Assembly (NCBI GenBank): GCA_020725555.1
Contig: DYEU01000034.1
Coordinates: forward strand, 124,001-188,000
Reading direction: 5' to 3'
Source: Desulfatibacillum sp.
GTDB lineage: Bacteria; Desulfobacterota; Desulfobacteria; Desulfobacterales; SpSt-501
Length of the DNA: 64,000 nucleotides
Part shown: one piece after another, positions 37,057 to 45,138 of the stretch
How positions within the stretch are numbered: the stretch's first letter is position 1
Layout: every line of letters begins with the position of its first letter
Position numbers and translations under genes: made by a program
Notes under the pieces: model-generated
The model's database searches: none
What the model saw: only the letters and a program-made list of their open reading frames with translations
Told to the model about the DNA's origin: nothing

Positions 37057-38556
37057 TCATTGCTCGAAGGCGCGGCTGCGGCGTTTGCGGATGCCGGGCA
37101 GCGCCATGGCGATCAGCAGTCCCGCCGTCAGGGCGAGAAAGAGAAGCGAAAGCGGGCGGGTGAAAAAGATCGCGGGGTCGCCCCGCGAAAGGAGCATCCC
37201 GCGGCGCAGGTTTTCCTCCATCATCGGCCCCAGGACGAAGCCCAGGATCAAGGGGGCCGGTTCGCAGTCGAGCTTGTGCAGCACGTAGCCGAACAGCCCG
37301 CAGAAGGCGGTCAGGGCGATGTCGAAGGTGTTGTTGTTCACGCTGTAGAGGCCGATGCAGCAGAAGACGAGGATTGCGGGGTAGAGCAGCCGGTAGGGGA
37401 TGCTGAGCAGCCTCACCCAGACGCCGATCAGGGGCAGGTTGAGCAGGACGAGCATCAGGTTGCCGACCCACATCGAGGCGATCACGCCCCAGAAGAGGGA
37501 GGGGTTGCTCGTGATGACGCGGGGGCCCGGCTGGATGCCGTGGATCATCATCGCCCCGGCCATCATCGCGAGCACCACGTTGGGCGGGATGCCCAGCGTG
37601 AGCAGGGGGACGAAGGAGGTCTGCGCGGCGGCGTTGTTCGCCGACTCCGGGCCGGCGACCCCGCGGATGTTGCCCTTGCCGAACGTCTCCGGCTCGCGGG
37701 AGCACTTCTTTTCGACCATGTAGGCGGTGAAGGAGGAGAGGATCGCCCCGCCGCCCGGAAGAATCCCGAGAAGCGAGCCGACCAGGGTGCCGCGCAGCAC
37801 GGCCGGGGCGGAGTCCCGGATCTCCTTGCGGCTCAGCCAGAAGCCGCTGATCCGGGCCTTCAGGATATCGCGCGCCTCCCTCGTTTCCAGGCTGGAGATG
37901 ATGTCGCAGATGCCGAAGAGGCCCATCGCCAGGGAGACGAAGCCGAGCCCGTCGGCCAGCTCCGGGATCCCGAACGTGAAGCGGTGGGCCCCGCTGGTGA
38001 CGTCGGTGCCGATCATCCCGAGGAGCAGGCCCAAAACGATCATGCCGACGGCCTTGATCAGGGATCCCGAGGCGAGGACCACCGAGCCGACCAGGCCGAA
38101 GAGCATGAGCGAAACATACTCCGCCGGCCCGAAGCGGAAGGCGAGCTCGGCGAGCGGGACGGCGAGCAGCGCAAGCACCACGGTTGCGAAACACCCGGCA
38201 ACGAAGGATCCCAGGGCGGCGATCGTGAGGGCCGTCCCCCCGCGTCCCTGGCGGGCCATCTGGTGGCCGTCGAGGCAGGTGACCACGGAGGAGGCCTCGC
38301 CCGGGACATTGACCAGGATGGAGGTCGTGGAGCCCCCGTATTGCGCGCCGTAGTAGATGCCGGCCAGCATGATCAGCGCCGAGACGGGAGGCAGGGCGAA
38401 CGTGGTCGGCAGGAGGATGGCGATGGTCTGCACCGGTCCGATCCCGGGCAGCACGCCGATCAGCGTGCCGATGAGCGCGCCGGTCAGGCAGTAGAGAAGG
38501 TTCATCGGTGAGACGGCGGTCTCAAAACCGAGGGCGAGGTTGGCAAGCAGTTCCAT
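37057..38556 (-). CDS. tctA: Tripartite tricarboxylate transporter large membrane subunit (TctA)
   Basis: TctA (499 aa), about 11-12 membrane segments. Family hallmarks: 'GVLPGIGPVQTIAILLPTTF', 'AGIYYGAQYGGSTTSILVNV', 'GILPGGGAILSSFTAYMVEK' and 'RGVAGPESANNAAAQTSFVP'. It carries the substrate taken up with the TctC binding protein, driven by an ion gradient. Complete and of normal length. Confidence 0.96.
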   Translation of the reverse strand: MELLANLALGFETAVSPMNLLYCLTGALIGTLIGVLPGIGPVQTIAILLPTTFALPPVSALIMLAGIYYGAQYGGSTTSILVNVPGEASSVVTCLDGHQMARQGRGGTALTIAALGSFVAGCFATVVLALLAVPLAELAFRFGPAEYVSLMLFGLVGSVVLASGSLIKAVGMIVLGLLLGMIGTDVTSGAHRFTFGIPELADGLGFVSLAMGLFGICDIISSLETREARDILKARISGFWLSRKEIRDSAPAVLRGTLVGSLLGILPGGGAILSSFTAYMVEKKCSREPETFGKGNIRGVAGPESANNAAAQTSFVPLLTLGIPPNVVLAMMAGAMMIHGIQPGPRVITSNPSLFWGVIASMWVGNLMLVLLNLPLIGVWVRLLSIPYRLLYPAILVFCCIGLYSVNNNTFDIALTAFCGLFGYVLHKLDCEPAPLILGFVLGPMMEENLRRGMLLSRGDPAIFFTRPLSLLFLALTAGLLIAMALPGIRKRRSRAFEQ

Positions 38557-38577
38557 GGGGCGCCGTCGGCCTTGCGC

Positions 38578-39045
38578 TCAAGGGGAAAGGAGCCGGAAGG
38601 AGGGCCCGAGGGGGATCGGAAACTCGAGACAATAGACGAACACCGCGACCACGACGGCGACGAGCGCGGCGGCGTTGATCAGCGTCTCCCGCCAGCGGAA
38701 CTCCTGGCTGGCGAGGCTGGAGACCACGACCAGGAGTGCTGTGGAGAGAAGAAGCCCAAGCGGGATCAGCAGCTGGCTGAAGAGGAGGACCGAGGAGAGA
38801 ACGATCAACAGCGGCTTTGCGTTGACGGCGGGCCACCCGCCGCGGGCGGGCGCGGGCCGCAGTCCCCTCACGACCAGCACCCCGCCCAGCAGGGAAAGCA
38901 GCGAGCCGAGCGCGAAGGGAAAATAGCCGGGCCCCATGCGGGCGGCGGTCCCGAGGTGCACGCCGAGCGAGAGCGCCATGGCCCCCAGGCCGAAGGCGAC
39001 AAAGAGCGCCCCTGTAAGAAGATCCTTGGGTCGGGTGATCCGCAA
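38578..39045 (-). CDS. tctB: Tripartite tricarboxylate transporter small membrane subunit (TctB)
   Basis: TctB (155 aa) with four membrane helices and little conserved sequence ('DLLTGALFVAFGLGAMALSL', 'MGPGYFPFALGSLLSLLGG'). It starts with TTG at 39045 behind GGGGGAG. Lies between tctC and tctA, the family's normal order for this type. Confidence 0.9.
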   Translation of the reverse strand: MRITRPKDLLTGALFVAFGLGAMALSLGVHLGTAARMGPGYFPFALGSLLSLLGGVLVVRGLRPAPARGGWPAVNAKPLLIVLSSVLLFSQLLIPLGLLLSTALLVVVSSLASQEFRWRETLINAAALVAVVVAVFVYCLEFPIPLGPSFRLLSP

Positions 39046-39142
39046 GCGCGATGCTCCCCCCGGCCCGGATCCCGCGGCACCCCCGCGGCCCGGGCCGGGT
39101 CCGAAAACGGTGCGGCCTTTGAGGAGGGCCTGCGCGGCCGGT

Positions 39143-40105
39143 TCACTCCGCCTTGAAGCCCGAAGCCCGGATGATCGGCACCCAGCGTTCGCGGTCTTTC
39201 TTGAAGAGGGCCGCGGCCTCCTCGGGGCTCGAGCCGACCGGGTCGCTTCCCAGGCCGCGGATTTTTTCTGCCACGTCCGGGGCCTGAACCGCCTTGGCGA
39301 TCGCTTGGCTCAGCTTTTCGACCACGGGCTTGGGCGTCTTGGCCGGGGCGACGATCGCGTTCCAGCCGACCCCCTCGATCTCGGGGAACCCCTGTTCCTT
39401 GAAGGTGGGGATGTCGTCCCGTTTCCGGGCGGCCCCCGCGGTGGCGAGGATGCGGATCTTCTCCGGGTGGTAGGCCGACTGCGCGTCGTAGGCGTCCACC
39501 CCGATCGGGATCTGGTTGCCGATCAGCGCGGTCACGAGCGGCCCGGAGCCGTTGTAGGAGGAGTGGACCATCTCGACCCCGGCCGCCTTGGCGATCATCA
39601 GGCCGAAGAAATGCGGCAGGCTGCCGGCCGCCGGGGACCCATAGTTGGCCTGGTTGGGGTTTTTGCGGACCCAATCGATCAGCTCCTTCACGTTCCGGAT
39701 CGGCGAGGCCGCCGGGACGGAAACGCAGAACTGGTAGGTCTGGATCACCGACACCGGGACGAAGTCCGTCTCCGGGTCGTAATTGAGCTTGGAGAAGACG
39801 ACGGGGGCGACCACGAAGAGGGCCGGGTTCACCACGAGGAGCGCGGAGCCGTCGGCCGGCTGCCCTTTGGCGTATTCGGTGCCGATGCGGCCGCCGGCCC
39901 CGGCCTTGTTTTCGACGATGACCGTCTGTCCGAGCGCGTCCTTGAGCTTGTCGGCGATCAGGCGCGCCACGACGTCCGAGCCGCCGCCCGCCGGGTAGGG
40001 GACGATGATCTTGATGGGGCCCTTGATCTCCTGGGCGTCGGAGGCGGGAAGCCCGACGAGCCCGACGATCGCCGTTACAAGTACCCAACCGATCAGCCTG
40101 CGCAT
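39143..40105 (-). CDS. tctC: Tripartite tricarboxylate transporter binding protein (TctC/Bug family)
   Basis: A periplasmic binding protein of 320 residues: signal peptide (about 1-23), then 'IKIIVPYPAGGGSDVVARLI', 'TVIVENKAGAGGRIGTEYAK' and 'NYGSPAAGSLPHFFGLMIAK', all Bug-family hallmarks. The ligand is probably a carboxylate; the conserved Asp of the pocket is in 'IGVDAYDAQSAY'. ATG 40105 has AGGAGG 6 bases upstream; more distal starts are not signal-peptide-like. First gene of the minus-strand operon tctC-tctB-tctA-ASST-Grx. Confidence 0.96.
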   Translation of the reverse strand: MRRLIGWVLVTAIVGLVGLPASDAQEIKGPIKIIVPYPAGGGSDVVARLIADKLKDALGQTVIVENKAGAGGRIGTEYAKGQPADGSALLVVNPALFVVAPVVFSKLNYDPETDFVPVSVIQTYQFCVSVPAASPIRNVKELIDWVRKNPNQANYGSPAAGSLPHFFGLMIAKAAGVEMVHSSYNGSGPLVTALIGNQIPIGVDAYDAQSAYHPEKIRILATAGAARKRDDIPTFKEQGFPEIEGVGWNAIVAPAKTPKPVVEKLSQAIAKAVQAPDVAEKIRGLGSDPVGSSPEEAAALFKKDRERWVPIIRASGFKAE

Positions 40106-40152
40106 GAAGCACCTCCTGGGTTGCGTTTGCCGGCGCTGCATCCCCTCCGGCC

Positions 40153-40201
40153 TTGACACCGGTTTGGACTAACGTTAGACAAATCGGAGGGAGCCTGTCA
40201 A
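40153..40201. promoter_or_regulatory. divergent tctC/regulator promoter with central operator
   Basis: Two perfect TTGACA -35 boxes face each other: 40153-40158 on the plus strand and 40196-40201 on the minus strand. Between them lies a near-palindrome (40163-40184) centred on CTAACGTTAG with flanking TTTG/CAAA, overlapping the weak -10 positions of both promoters. This is where the FadR-type regulator at 40239 would be expected to bind and shut both sides. Confidence 0.7.
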
Positions 40202-40238
40202 GCGGGCTTCCGGGTCTCCGGCGGGAGGGGAGGCGACC

Positions 40239-41000
40239 ATGGCCTTTGCGCCCGTGCGGCAAAAGCGCATCGCCGCCGAAATCGTGGGGCAGCTCAAGGC
40301 CGCCCTGCTTTCCGGGCGCTTCAAGCCGGGGGAGCGGCTGCCCACCGAGCGCGAGTTGACGAACCGGTTCCGCGTGAGCCGGGTCGTCGTGCGCGAGGCG
40401 CTTAGGGAGCTCGAAATCACCGGCCACGTGCGCATTCTCCAGGGGCCGAACGGCGGGGCCTACGTCACCGGGGGGTCCACCGACCCGATCCAGCGGGCCT
40501 TTCTCGACATGTTCCGCTACGGAAAGCTCTCGGTCGCCGAGTTGATCCGCAGCCGCAGGATCATCGAGTGCGAGACGGCCCGGCAGGCGGCGCGCCGCAT
40601 CCGGAGCCGCGCGGCGCGGCGGCTCGAGGAGGCGCTCGCCGCCGAGCGGGAGGAACGCGGCACCCACGCGGACTTCGTCTCCAGCCGGATCGAGATCCAC
40701 CGCATCCTCGCCCGCGAGAGCGGAAACCGCCTGCTCGAGGTCCTGGCGGGCGCCCTGCTGCGCCTCACGGCGGAGGTGATCCTCGTGGTCAAACCGCCGC
40801 AGCAGGTCATCCACCGCCCCGAGGAACACGCCGCGATCGTGCAGGCCGTCGTTTCCGGAGACCCCGAATCCGCCGCGGAGGCGATGGGGCGGCACCTCGA
40901 GCGGATGGGCCGGCGGCTCGCGCGGCTCGAGGGCGCCTACCGCCGCAAGATGGCCCGGGCGGCCTCCTCCGGTTCGGCGGCCCCCCCCGGGATCGCCTGA
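40239..41000 (+). CDS. GntR-type regulator, FadR/FCD subfamily
   Basis: A 253-residue regulator: winged helix (about 8-75; 'LLSGRFKPGERLPTERELTN', 'FRVSRVVVREALRELEITGH') and a helical FCD ligand domain with likely metal ligands in 'SRIEIHRILARES' and 'HRPEEHAAIVQAVVSGDPES'. It is divergent from the TctC-B-A operon and just upstream of an enolase-superfamily gene, so it likely senses the transported acid. Confidence 0.94.
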   Translation: MAFAPVRQKRIAAEIVGQLKAALLSGRFKPGERLPTERELTNRFRVSRVVVREALRELEITGHVRILQGPNGGAYVTGGSTDPIQRAFLDMFRYGKLSVAELIRSRRIIECETARQAARRIRSRAARRLEEALAAEREERGTHADFVSSRIEIHRILARESGNRLLEVLAGALLRLTAEVILVVKPPQQVIHRPEEHAAIVQAVVSGDPESAAEAMGRHLERMGRRLARLEGAYRRKMARAASSGSAAPPGIA

Positions 41001-41009
41001 GGAGGCCGG

Positions 41010-42119
41010 GTGCGCATCGCCGGCGGCTCCGCGATCCCGATCCGCATTCCCCTGAACGAGCCCTTCCGGATCGCCTCCGGGAGCCTGACCCACTCCAACC
41101 ACGTGCTCGTCCGGCTTGTCGATCGCGACGGCCGTGTCGGGTGGGGGGAAACCACGACCTTTCTCGAGGTCTACGGCTGCGACCAGGCCGGCCTCGCCCA
41201 CATGGTGGAGGCCCACTTCATCCCGGCGGTCGTCGGCCTGGACCCCCGGGACCCGCGGGCCCTCCACGAACGCCTGGAGCGGGTCGCCCCGTTCAACCGC
41301 ATGGCGAAGGCGGGGATCGACCTGGCCGCGCACGATCTCCGGGCGCGGGCCGAGGGCGTTCCGCTGCATCGGCTCCTCGGGGGCCGCCGCGTGGAGCGCG
41401 TGCCCTTGACCGGCGTCATCGATCTTCTGCCGCCCGCGGAGGCCGCCGCCGCCGCGCACCGGGTTTCCTCCGGCTTCGCCACGCTCAAGATCAAGATCGG
41501 GTCCGACCCCCAGGACGACCTGCGCCGCGTGGCCGCGGTGCGGGAGGCCGTGGGCCCCCGGGTCCGCCTGCGGGTCGACGGCAATTGCGGCTATGACCGG
41601 ACCTCCGACCTGGCGGTCTTGCCCCGCCTGGAGGAGTTTTCCCTGGAGTGGATCGAGCAGCCCTTGCCGCGCTGGGACCTCGAGGGCATGGCCCGGCTTG
41701 CCCGCAGGCTGAGGACGCCGCTGGCCGTGGACGAAAGCGCCGCCTCGGTCCATGGCGTCCGGCGCGCCATCGAGGCCGGCGCCGCCGCCGTGGTGAACGT
41801 CAAGCTCGCCAAGTGCGGCGGCCTGTTCCCCTGCCGGGAAATCGCCGCGTTATGCCTCTCGGCCGGGGTTCGCTGCGTTCTCGGCGGCGGCCTCGAGGCC
41901 GCAACGGGCACCGCGGCCGGCCTGCATCTCTACGCTTCTACGCCGCCCCTGGAGTCGGCGGCCGAAATCGGGGGGCCCTGGCTCTATGGCGACGACGTGG
42001 CGGCAAGGCTGCCCCAGGCGGTCGCCGGGGCGATGGCTCTCCCCGAGGGGCCGGGGATCGGCGTCGAGCCGGACGAGGGAAAAATCGCCCTCTATCGCCC
42101 CCGCCGCCGGGAGCCCTGA
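41010..42119 (+). CDS. Mandelate racemase/muconate lactonizing family enzyme (enolase superfamily)
   Basis: A 369-residue enzyme with the full catalytic set: 'LKIKIG' Lys pair, metal ligands Asp in 'LRVDGNCGY', Glu in 'EWIEQPLPRWDLEG' and Asp in 'AVDESAAS', and Lys in 'VNVKLAKCGGL'. The KxK plus second Lys arrangement is that of the MLE/dipeptide-epimerase group (cycloisomerase, epimerase or o-succinylbenzoate synthase type). Substrate cannot be told from sequence. GTG start behind GAGGAGG. Likely in the same regulon as TctABC. Confidence 0.92.
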   Translation: MRIAGGSAIPIRIPLNEPFRIASGSLTHSNHVLVRLVDRDGRVGWGETTTFLEVYGCDQAGLAHMVEAHFIPAVVGLDPRDPRALHERLERVAPFNRMAKAGIDLAAHDLRARAEGVPLHRLLGGRRVERVPLTGVIDLLPPAEAAAAAHRVSSGFATLKIKIGSDPQDDLRRVAAVREAVGPRVRLRVDGNCGYDRTSDLAVLPRLEEFSLEWIEQPLPRWDLEGMARLARRLRTPLAVDESAASVHGVRRAIEAGAAAVVNVKLAKCGGLFPCREIAALCLSAGVRCVLGGGLEAATGTAAGLHLYASTPPLESAAEIGGPWLYGDDVAARLPQAVAGAMALPEGPGIGVEPDEGKIALYRPRRREP

Positions 42120-42234
42120 CGGAGGGTTCCTCGGGGGCGGACCCCGGCGAGGCAGACGCCCCGCCTTCGCTTCGGGGGCGGCCAAAAGAATGACCCTGCC
42201 AGGGGGGGTGGCCTGACAGGGCCAATCGGAGGTG

Positions 42235-42264
42235 GGAATGAAGGAAAGGAGGAAACTTCATTCC
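42235..42264. repeat. inverted repeat GGAATGAAG / CTTCATTCC
   Basis: Perfect 9-bp arms around a 12-base loop GAAAGGAGGAAA. In RNA of the plus strand the loop would display a Shine-Dalgarno-like AAAGGAGG, a layout known from CsrA/RsmE-type or anti-SD-type RNA elements. No start codon follows at suitable spacing. Confidence 0.75.
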
Positions 42265-42537
42265 GGTTTGACGAGAGATTAAGCAAACCCAATGCCAACG
42301 AACAAAGAATTTGCCCCAAAAAGATCCCCGCGAAGGGCTTTTCGCCGTCAAGCCGTTTTGATTCCAAGAGGTTAACCCATCGTCCCGTCCCGTTCCGCTT
42401 TCCGCCCGGATGCTCGGAAATCCTCGCCGTGATGGGCCCCGGCAGCGGGGTTTCCGCCAAAATTTTGACTTCGCGTCGGAATTCCGGCGCCCGCGGGCTT
42501 CCGATGGAAAGGGGAGGCGGCCGGCCGCGATGGGCCA

Positions 42538-42564
42538 TCAAGTTTCGCCGGCAACGGCCGATAA
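42538..42564 (+). promoter_or_regulatory. sigma-28 (FliA) promoter
   Basis: TCAAGTTT-N11-GCCGATAA matches the FliA consensus at 15 of 16 positions with exact spacing. Transcription should begin near 42571, 24 bases before the ATG at 42595. It is the best sigma-28 element in the window. Confidence 0.9.
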
Positions 42565-42594
42565 GAAGAGAGAACCTGCGGAGCGGAAGGGGCC

Positions 42595-43332
42595 ATGGTG
42601 GAATCCCGGAGGGTCTTGAGCGTGTCCCAGGCGGCGGCGCTGTGCGGGGTCGGCCGCACGACCGTCGGCTACTGGGTGCGCTCGCGCAAGCTCTATGCCC
42701 GGCGTGCGGGGAGAAGCTTCGAGATCCCCGTCGCGGACCTCCTGCATTTCCTGGCGAGCGAAGGCCACCCCATCCCGCCGGAGCTCGAAAACGGCGGCGG
42801 CCAGCTTCCGGCCTTCGGGACCTTCCGTCCCTGCTGGGAGTACTGGGAAGAGGACCCGTCGGGGCACCGCTGCGCGCGCTGCGTGGTGCACGAGCGCCGC
42901 ATCGCCGACTGTTTCAGCCTGCGGCCGAGCGGGGCCGCCGCCTGCCCGGGGAGCTGCCGCGACTGCCGCTACTTCCGCGCCATGGTCGCCGTGCGCCTGC
43001 AGTTCATCCACCAGATCGCAGCCCCGGCGGCCGTGTTCAAGGGCCTGACCCTCTGGGGGGGGAACGCGGCCTGGGCGGAGCTCTGCGGGCTGCCTGCGGA
43101 GCGCCTGACCGGGCTTGGCCTGGAGACGATCCTCCATCCCCGCTCGCTAGCGGTGCTGGTGGGGCTGCTCAAGAAGGCCGAAGCGGGCCTCTCCCCGGGG
43201 TCTTTCCCCGAGCCGCTCTGCATCGTGACCCCCGCGGGGGGCGAGCGCCCGGTCGCCGCCGCCCTCTACCCGCTCCGGGAACCCGAGGGCGCAACCCTCT
43301 GGCTGGCGGGGCGGCCCGGGGGCGGCGGCTGA
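42595..43332 (+). CDS. Excisionase/MerR-like HTH protein with Cys cluster and PAS domain
   Basis: A 245-residue protein. Residues 8-55 form a DNA-binding-like helix-turn-helix ('SVSQAAALCGVGRTTVGYWV' then 'VADLLHFLASEG'). Residues 80-124 hold seven Cys (80, 93, 96, 106, 117, 121, 124) in 'PCWEYW', 'HRCARCVVHE' and 'CPGSCRDCRYF', suggesting an Fe-S cluster or zinc. Residues 135-243 look like a PAS domain. It could be a redox-sensing regulator made only when FliA is active. No exact family name is known to me. Confidence 0.75.
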   Translation: MVESRRVLSVSQAAALCGVGRTTVGYWVRSRKLYARRAGRSFEIPVADLLHFLASEGHPIPPELENGGGQLPAFGTFRPCWEYWEEDPSGHRCARCVVHERRIADCFSLRPSGAAACPGSCRDCRYFRAMVAVRLQFIHQIAAPAAVFKGLTLWGGNAAWAELCGLPAERLTGLGLETILHPRSLAVLVGLLKKAEAGLSPGSFPEPLCIVTPAGGERPVAAALYPLREPEGATLWLAGRPGGGG

Positions 43333-43420
43333 AACGGCATTTCCCGCTTCCGCCGGCGAGGGGACCTCGTCCCGGGCCCTCTCGCGGAAGCGCACCGTGA
43401 GTCGAAAGGAGCCGACGGAG

Positions 43421-43933
43421 ATGATCGAAGAGCACAGGGCGATGAGCCAGGCGGTCGCCGCCATGGGCGAGCGCGAGGGGAAATACCTCACCTTCTCGCT
43501 TGCGGGCGAGGAGTACGGGATCGGGATCCTCAAGATCAAGGAAATCATCGGCATGATGCCGATCACGGCCGTGCCGCGCACCCCGGAGTTCATCAAGGGC
43601 GTGATCAACCTGCGCGGCAAGGTGATCCCGGTGATGGATCTGCGGTTGCGCTTCGGGTTGCCGGCGATCGACTACACCGAGCGCACCTGCATCATCGTGG
43701 TCGAGATCGCGGGCCAGGCGGGGACCGTCCAGGTGGGCATCGTCGTGGATGCGGTCTCCGAGGTGCTGAACATCAAGGCCGAGGACATCGAGGCGACCCC
43801 GTCCTTCGGCGGCCGGATGAAGACCGACTTCATCCTCGGCATGGCCAAGATGAACGGCGGGGTGAAGATCCTGCTCGACATCGACCGCGTGCTGGGCAGC
43901 GAGGAAACGCAGCTCCTCGCCGAAGCCGCCTGA
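43421..43933 (+). CDS. cheW: Chemotaxis coupling protein CheW
   Basis: CheW (170 aa) links receptors to CheA. Typical strands: 'KYLTFSLAGEEYGIGILKIK', 'ITAVPRTPEFIKGVINLRGK', 'VIPVMDLRLRFGL' and 'VGIVVDAVSEVLNIKAEDIE'. ATG 43421 has AAAGGAG upstream; GTG 43397 is possible. It is apart from the main che genes and sits in the FliA-promoted operon. Confidence 0.97.
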   Translation: MIEEHRAMSQAVAAMGEREGKYLTFSLAGEEYGIGILKIKEIIGMMPITAVPRTPEFIKGVINLRGKVIPVMDLRLRFGLPAIDYTERTCIIVVEIAGQAGTVQVGIVVDAVSEVLNIKAEDIEATPSFGGRMKTDFILGMAKMNGGVKILLDIDRVLGSEETQLLAEAA

Positions 43934-43964
43934 GCGCGCGGGGCGGGCGAGGAGGGCTCGCCGC

Positions 43965-45065
43965 ATGCTCTTTTCCTTCCATCGCCGCGAGGCCGCGACC
44001 TCCCCGGAGGCCGACCGCGAGGCCGAGCTCGCCCGGGCCCGGGAGCTCGGCGATTTCTTCCGGCTCGCCGCGCGGGCCGCGCTCGAGTACCTGCGCGGGT
44101 TCGTGCTCGACCTGCGCGAGATCGGAAGCGAGCGTTTCCAGGCCCGCCTGCTCGAGCTCGGCGAGACCCTGGGCGCGGAGGACCGGGTCGGCAGGCTGCG
44201 GTCGGCCTGGGAGTCGGCCGGCGAGGCGATCGGCTCCTTCGCCGAGCGCCAGAAGGCCTACCTGCGCGACCGCGAGGCCGAGCTCAAGCAGATCATCGAC
44301 ATCCTGACCCGGGCGATGGCCGCGGTCGACCTCGAAAACCGCGACTACAACCGCAGCCTGCTCGAGCACGGAAAACGCCTCGAGGACCTCACCCTCCTCG
44401 ACGACATCAAGAAGCTCAAGGCGGCGACCCTCCAGGAGGCGGCCCAGCTGCGGGAGGCCGTGCGCGAAAAGGAGGCCCGGGACCAGCGCCGCATCGAGTC
44501 CCTCTCGCGGCAGGTGCAGGCGCTCGAGCGCGAGCTCGAGGTCGTGCGGCGGGAAGCCGAGTGCGACGCCCTGACCGGGGTCCTCAACCGCCGCACCTTC
44601 GACCGCGCGCTCGCCGACTGGGTGAGCCGCAGCACGGCCCGGCCGCAGGAGTTCTGCCTGGTTCTCGTCGACATCGACGATTTCAAGATCGTCAACGACA
44701 CCTACGGCCACCTGGCAGGCGACCGCATCCTGTGCACGGTCGCGCGCAAGTGCGGCCAGGTCCTGGGGGCGGGGGACCTGCTCGCCCGCTACGGCGGCGA
44801 GGAGTTCGCGATCCTGCTCGACGGGACTTCCCTCCGCGGCGGCATGAAAAAGGCGGCCCGCCTCTGCGGCGCCGTCGCCGCGGCGCGCTATGTCCTCGAG
44901 GAAGCCCCCGTCGAGCCGGGGCTCAGGCTCACGGTCAGCGCCGGGGTCGCCGCCTGGCGGCCGGGCGACACGGCGGCCGCGATCATCGAGCGCGCCGACC
45001 GCGCGCTCTACCGGGCGAAAAAGACGGGGAAGAACCGCGCCGTGTCCGAAAGGGACGCCGCCTGA
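43965..45065 (+). CDS. Diguanylate cyclase (GGDEF) with coiled-coil N-terminus
   Basis: A 366-residue cytoplasmic protein. Residues 20-200 are helical, with a long charged coiled coil (about 95-198). The GGDEF domain (about 200-355) has 'DALTGVLNRRTFDRALADWV', 'VLVDIDDFKIVNDTYGH' and the active-site 'RYGGEEF' (275-281), so c-di-GMP synthesis is expected. The product-inhibition I-site RxxD is replaced by G268-x-x-D271, so feedback at this site is probably lost. Second gene after cheW in the same operon. Confidence 0.94.
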   Translation: MLFSFHRREAATSPEADREAELARARELGDFFRLAARAALEYLRGFVLDLREIGSERFQARLLELGETLGAEDRVGRLRSAWESAGEAIGSFAERQKAYLRDREAELKQIIDILTRAMAAVDLENRDYNRSLLEHGKRLEDLTLLDDIKKLKAATLQEAAQLREAVREKEARDQRRIESLSRQVQALERELEVVRREAECDALTGVLNRRTFDRALADWVSRSTARPQEFCLVLVDIDDFKIVNDTYGHLAGDRILCTVARKCGQVLGAGDLLARYGGEEFAILLDGTSLRGGMKKAARLCGAVAAARYVLEEAPVEPGLRLTVSAGVAAWRPGDTAAAIIERADRALYRAKKTGKNRAVSERDAA

Positions 45066-45073
45066 GGACGCGC

Positions 45074-45089
45074 TTGCACGGAAATTGCT
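45074..45089 (+). promoter_or_regulatory. sigma-54-like element upstream of the 45139 gene
   Basis: TTGCACG-N4-TTGCT fits the sigma-54 consensus in 10 of 11 defined core positions; the first G of the -24 GG is T. It is followed by a hairpin (GCTTTCCTTC / GAAGGAAGGC, 45087-45110). It lies in the gap between the GGDEF gene and the next gene. The missing G lowers confidence. Confidence 0.4.
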
Positions 45090-45138
45090 TTCCTTCGGGG
45101 GAAGGAAGGCGCTCGCCCGGAGCGGAAGGAGCCGCGCG

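Larger units (their letters stand above)
42120..42594. other. 475-base intergenic region of lower GC
   Basis: No gene is supported here. GC drops well below the rest between about 42230 and 42400. It holds a 9-bp inverted repeat (42235-42264), a smaller hairpin (GCGAA/TTCGC, about 42330-42346), GC-rich repeats near 42200-42225 that could end the upstream gene, and a FliA promoter (42538-42564). Confidence 0.7.

Noticed and set aside
37060-38511. Plus-strand open frame of 483 codons opposite tctA
   Set aside because: It mirrors the tctA codons on the other strand; composition is biased to Asp/Gly/His/Gln and no promoter or family supports it.
38868-41753. Very long minus-strand frame (961 codons) spanning tctB, tctC, the FadR-type and MLE genes
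   Set aside because: It crosses genes on both strands that have clear family signatures; the frame is open only because stop codons are rare at this GC.
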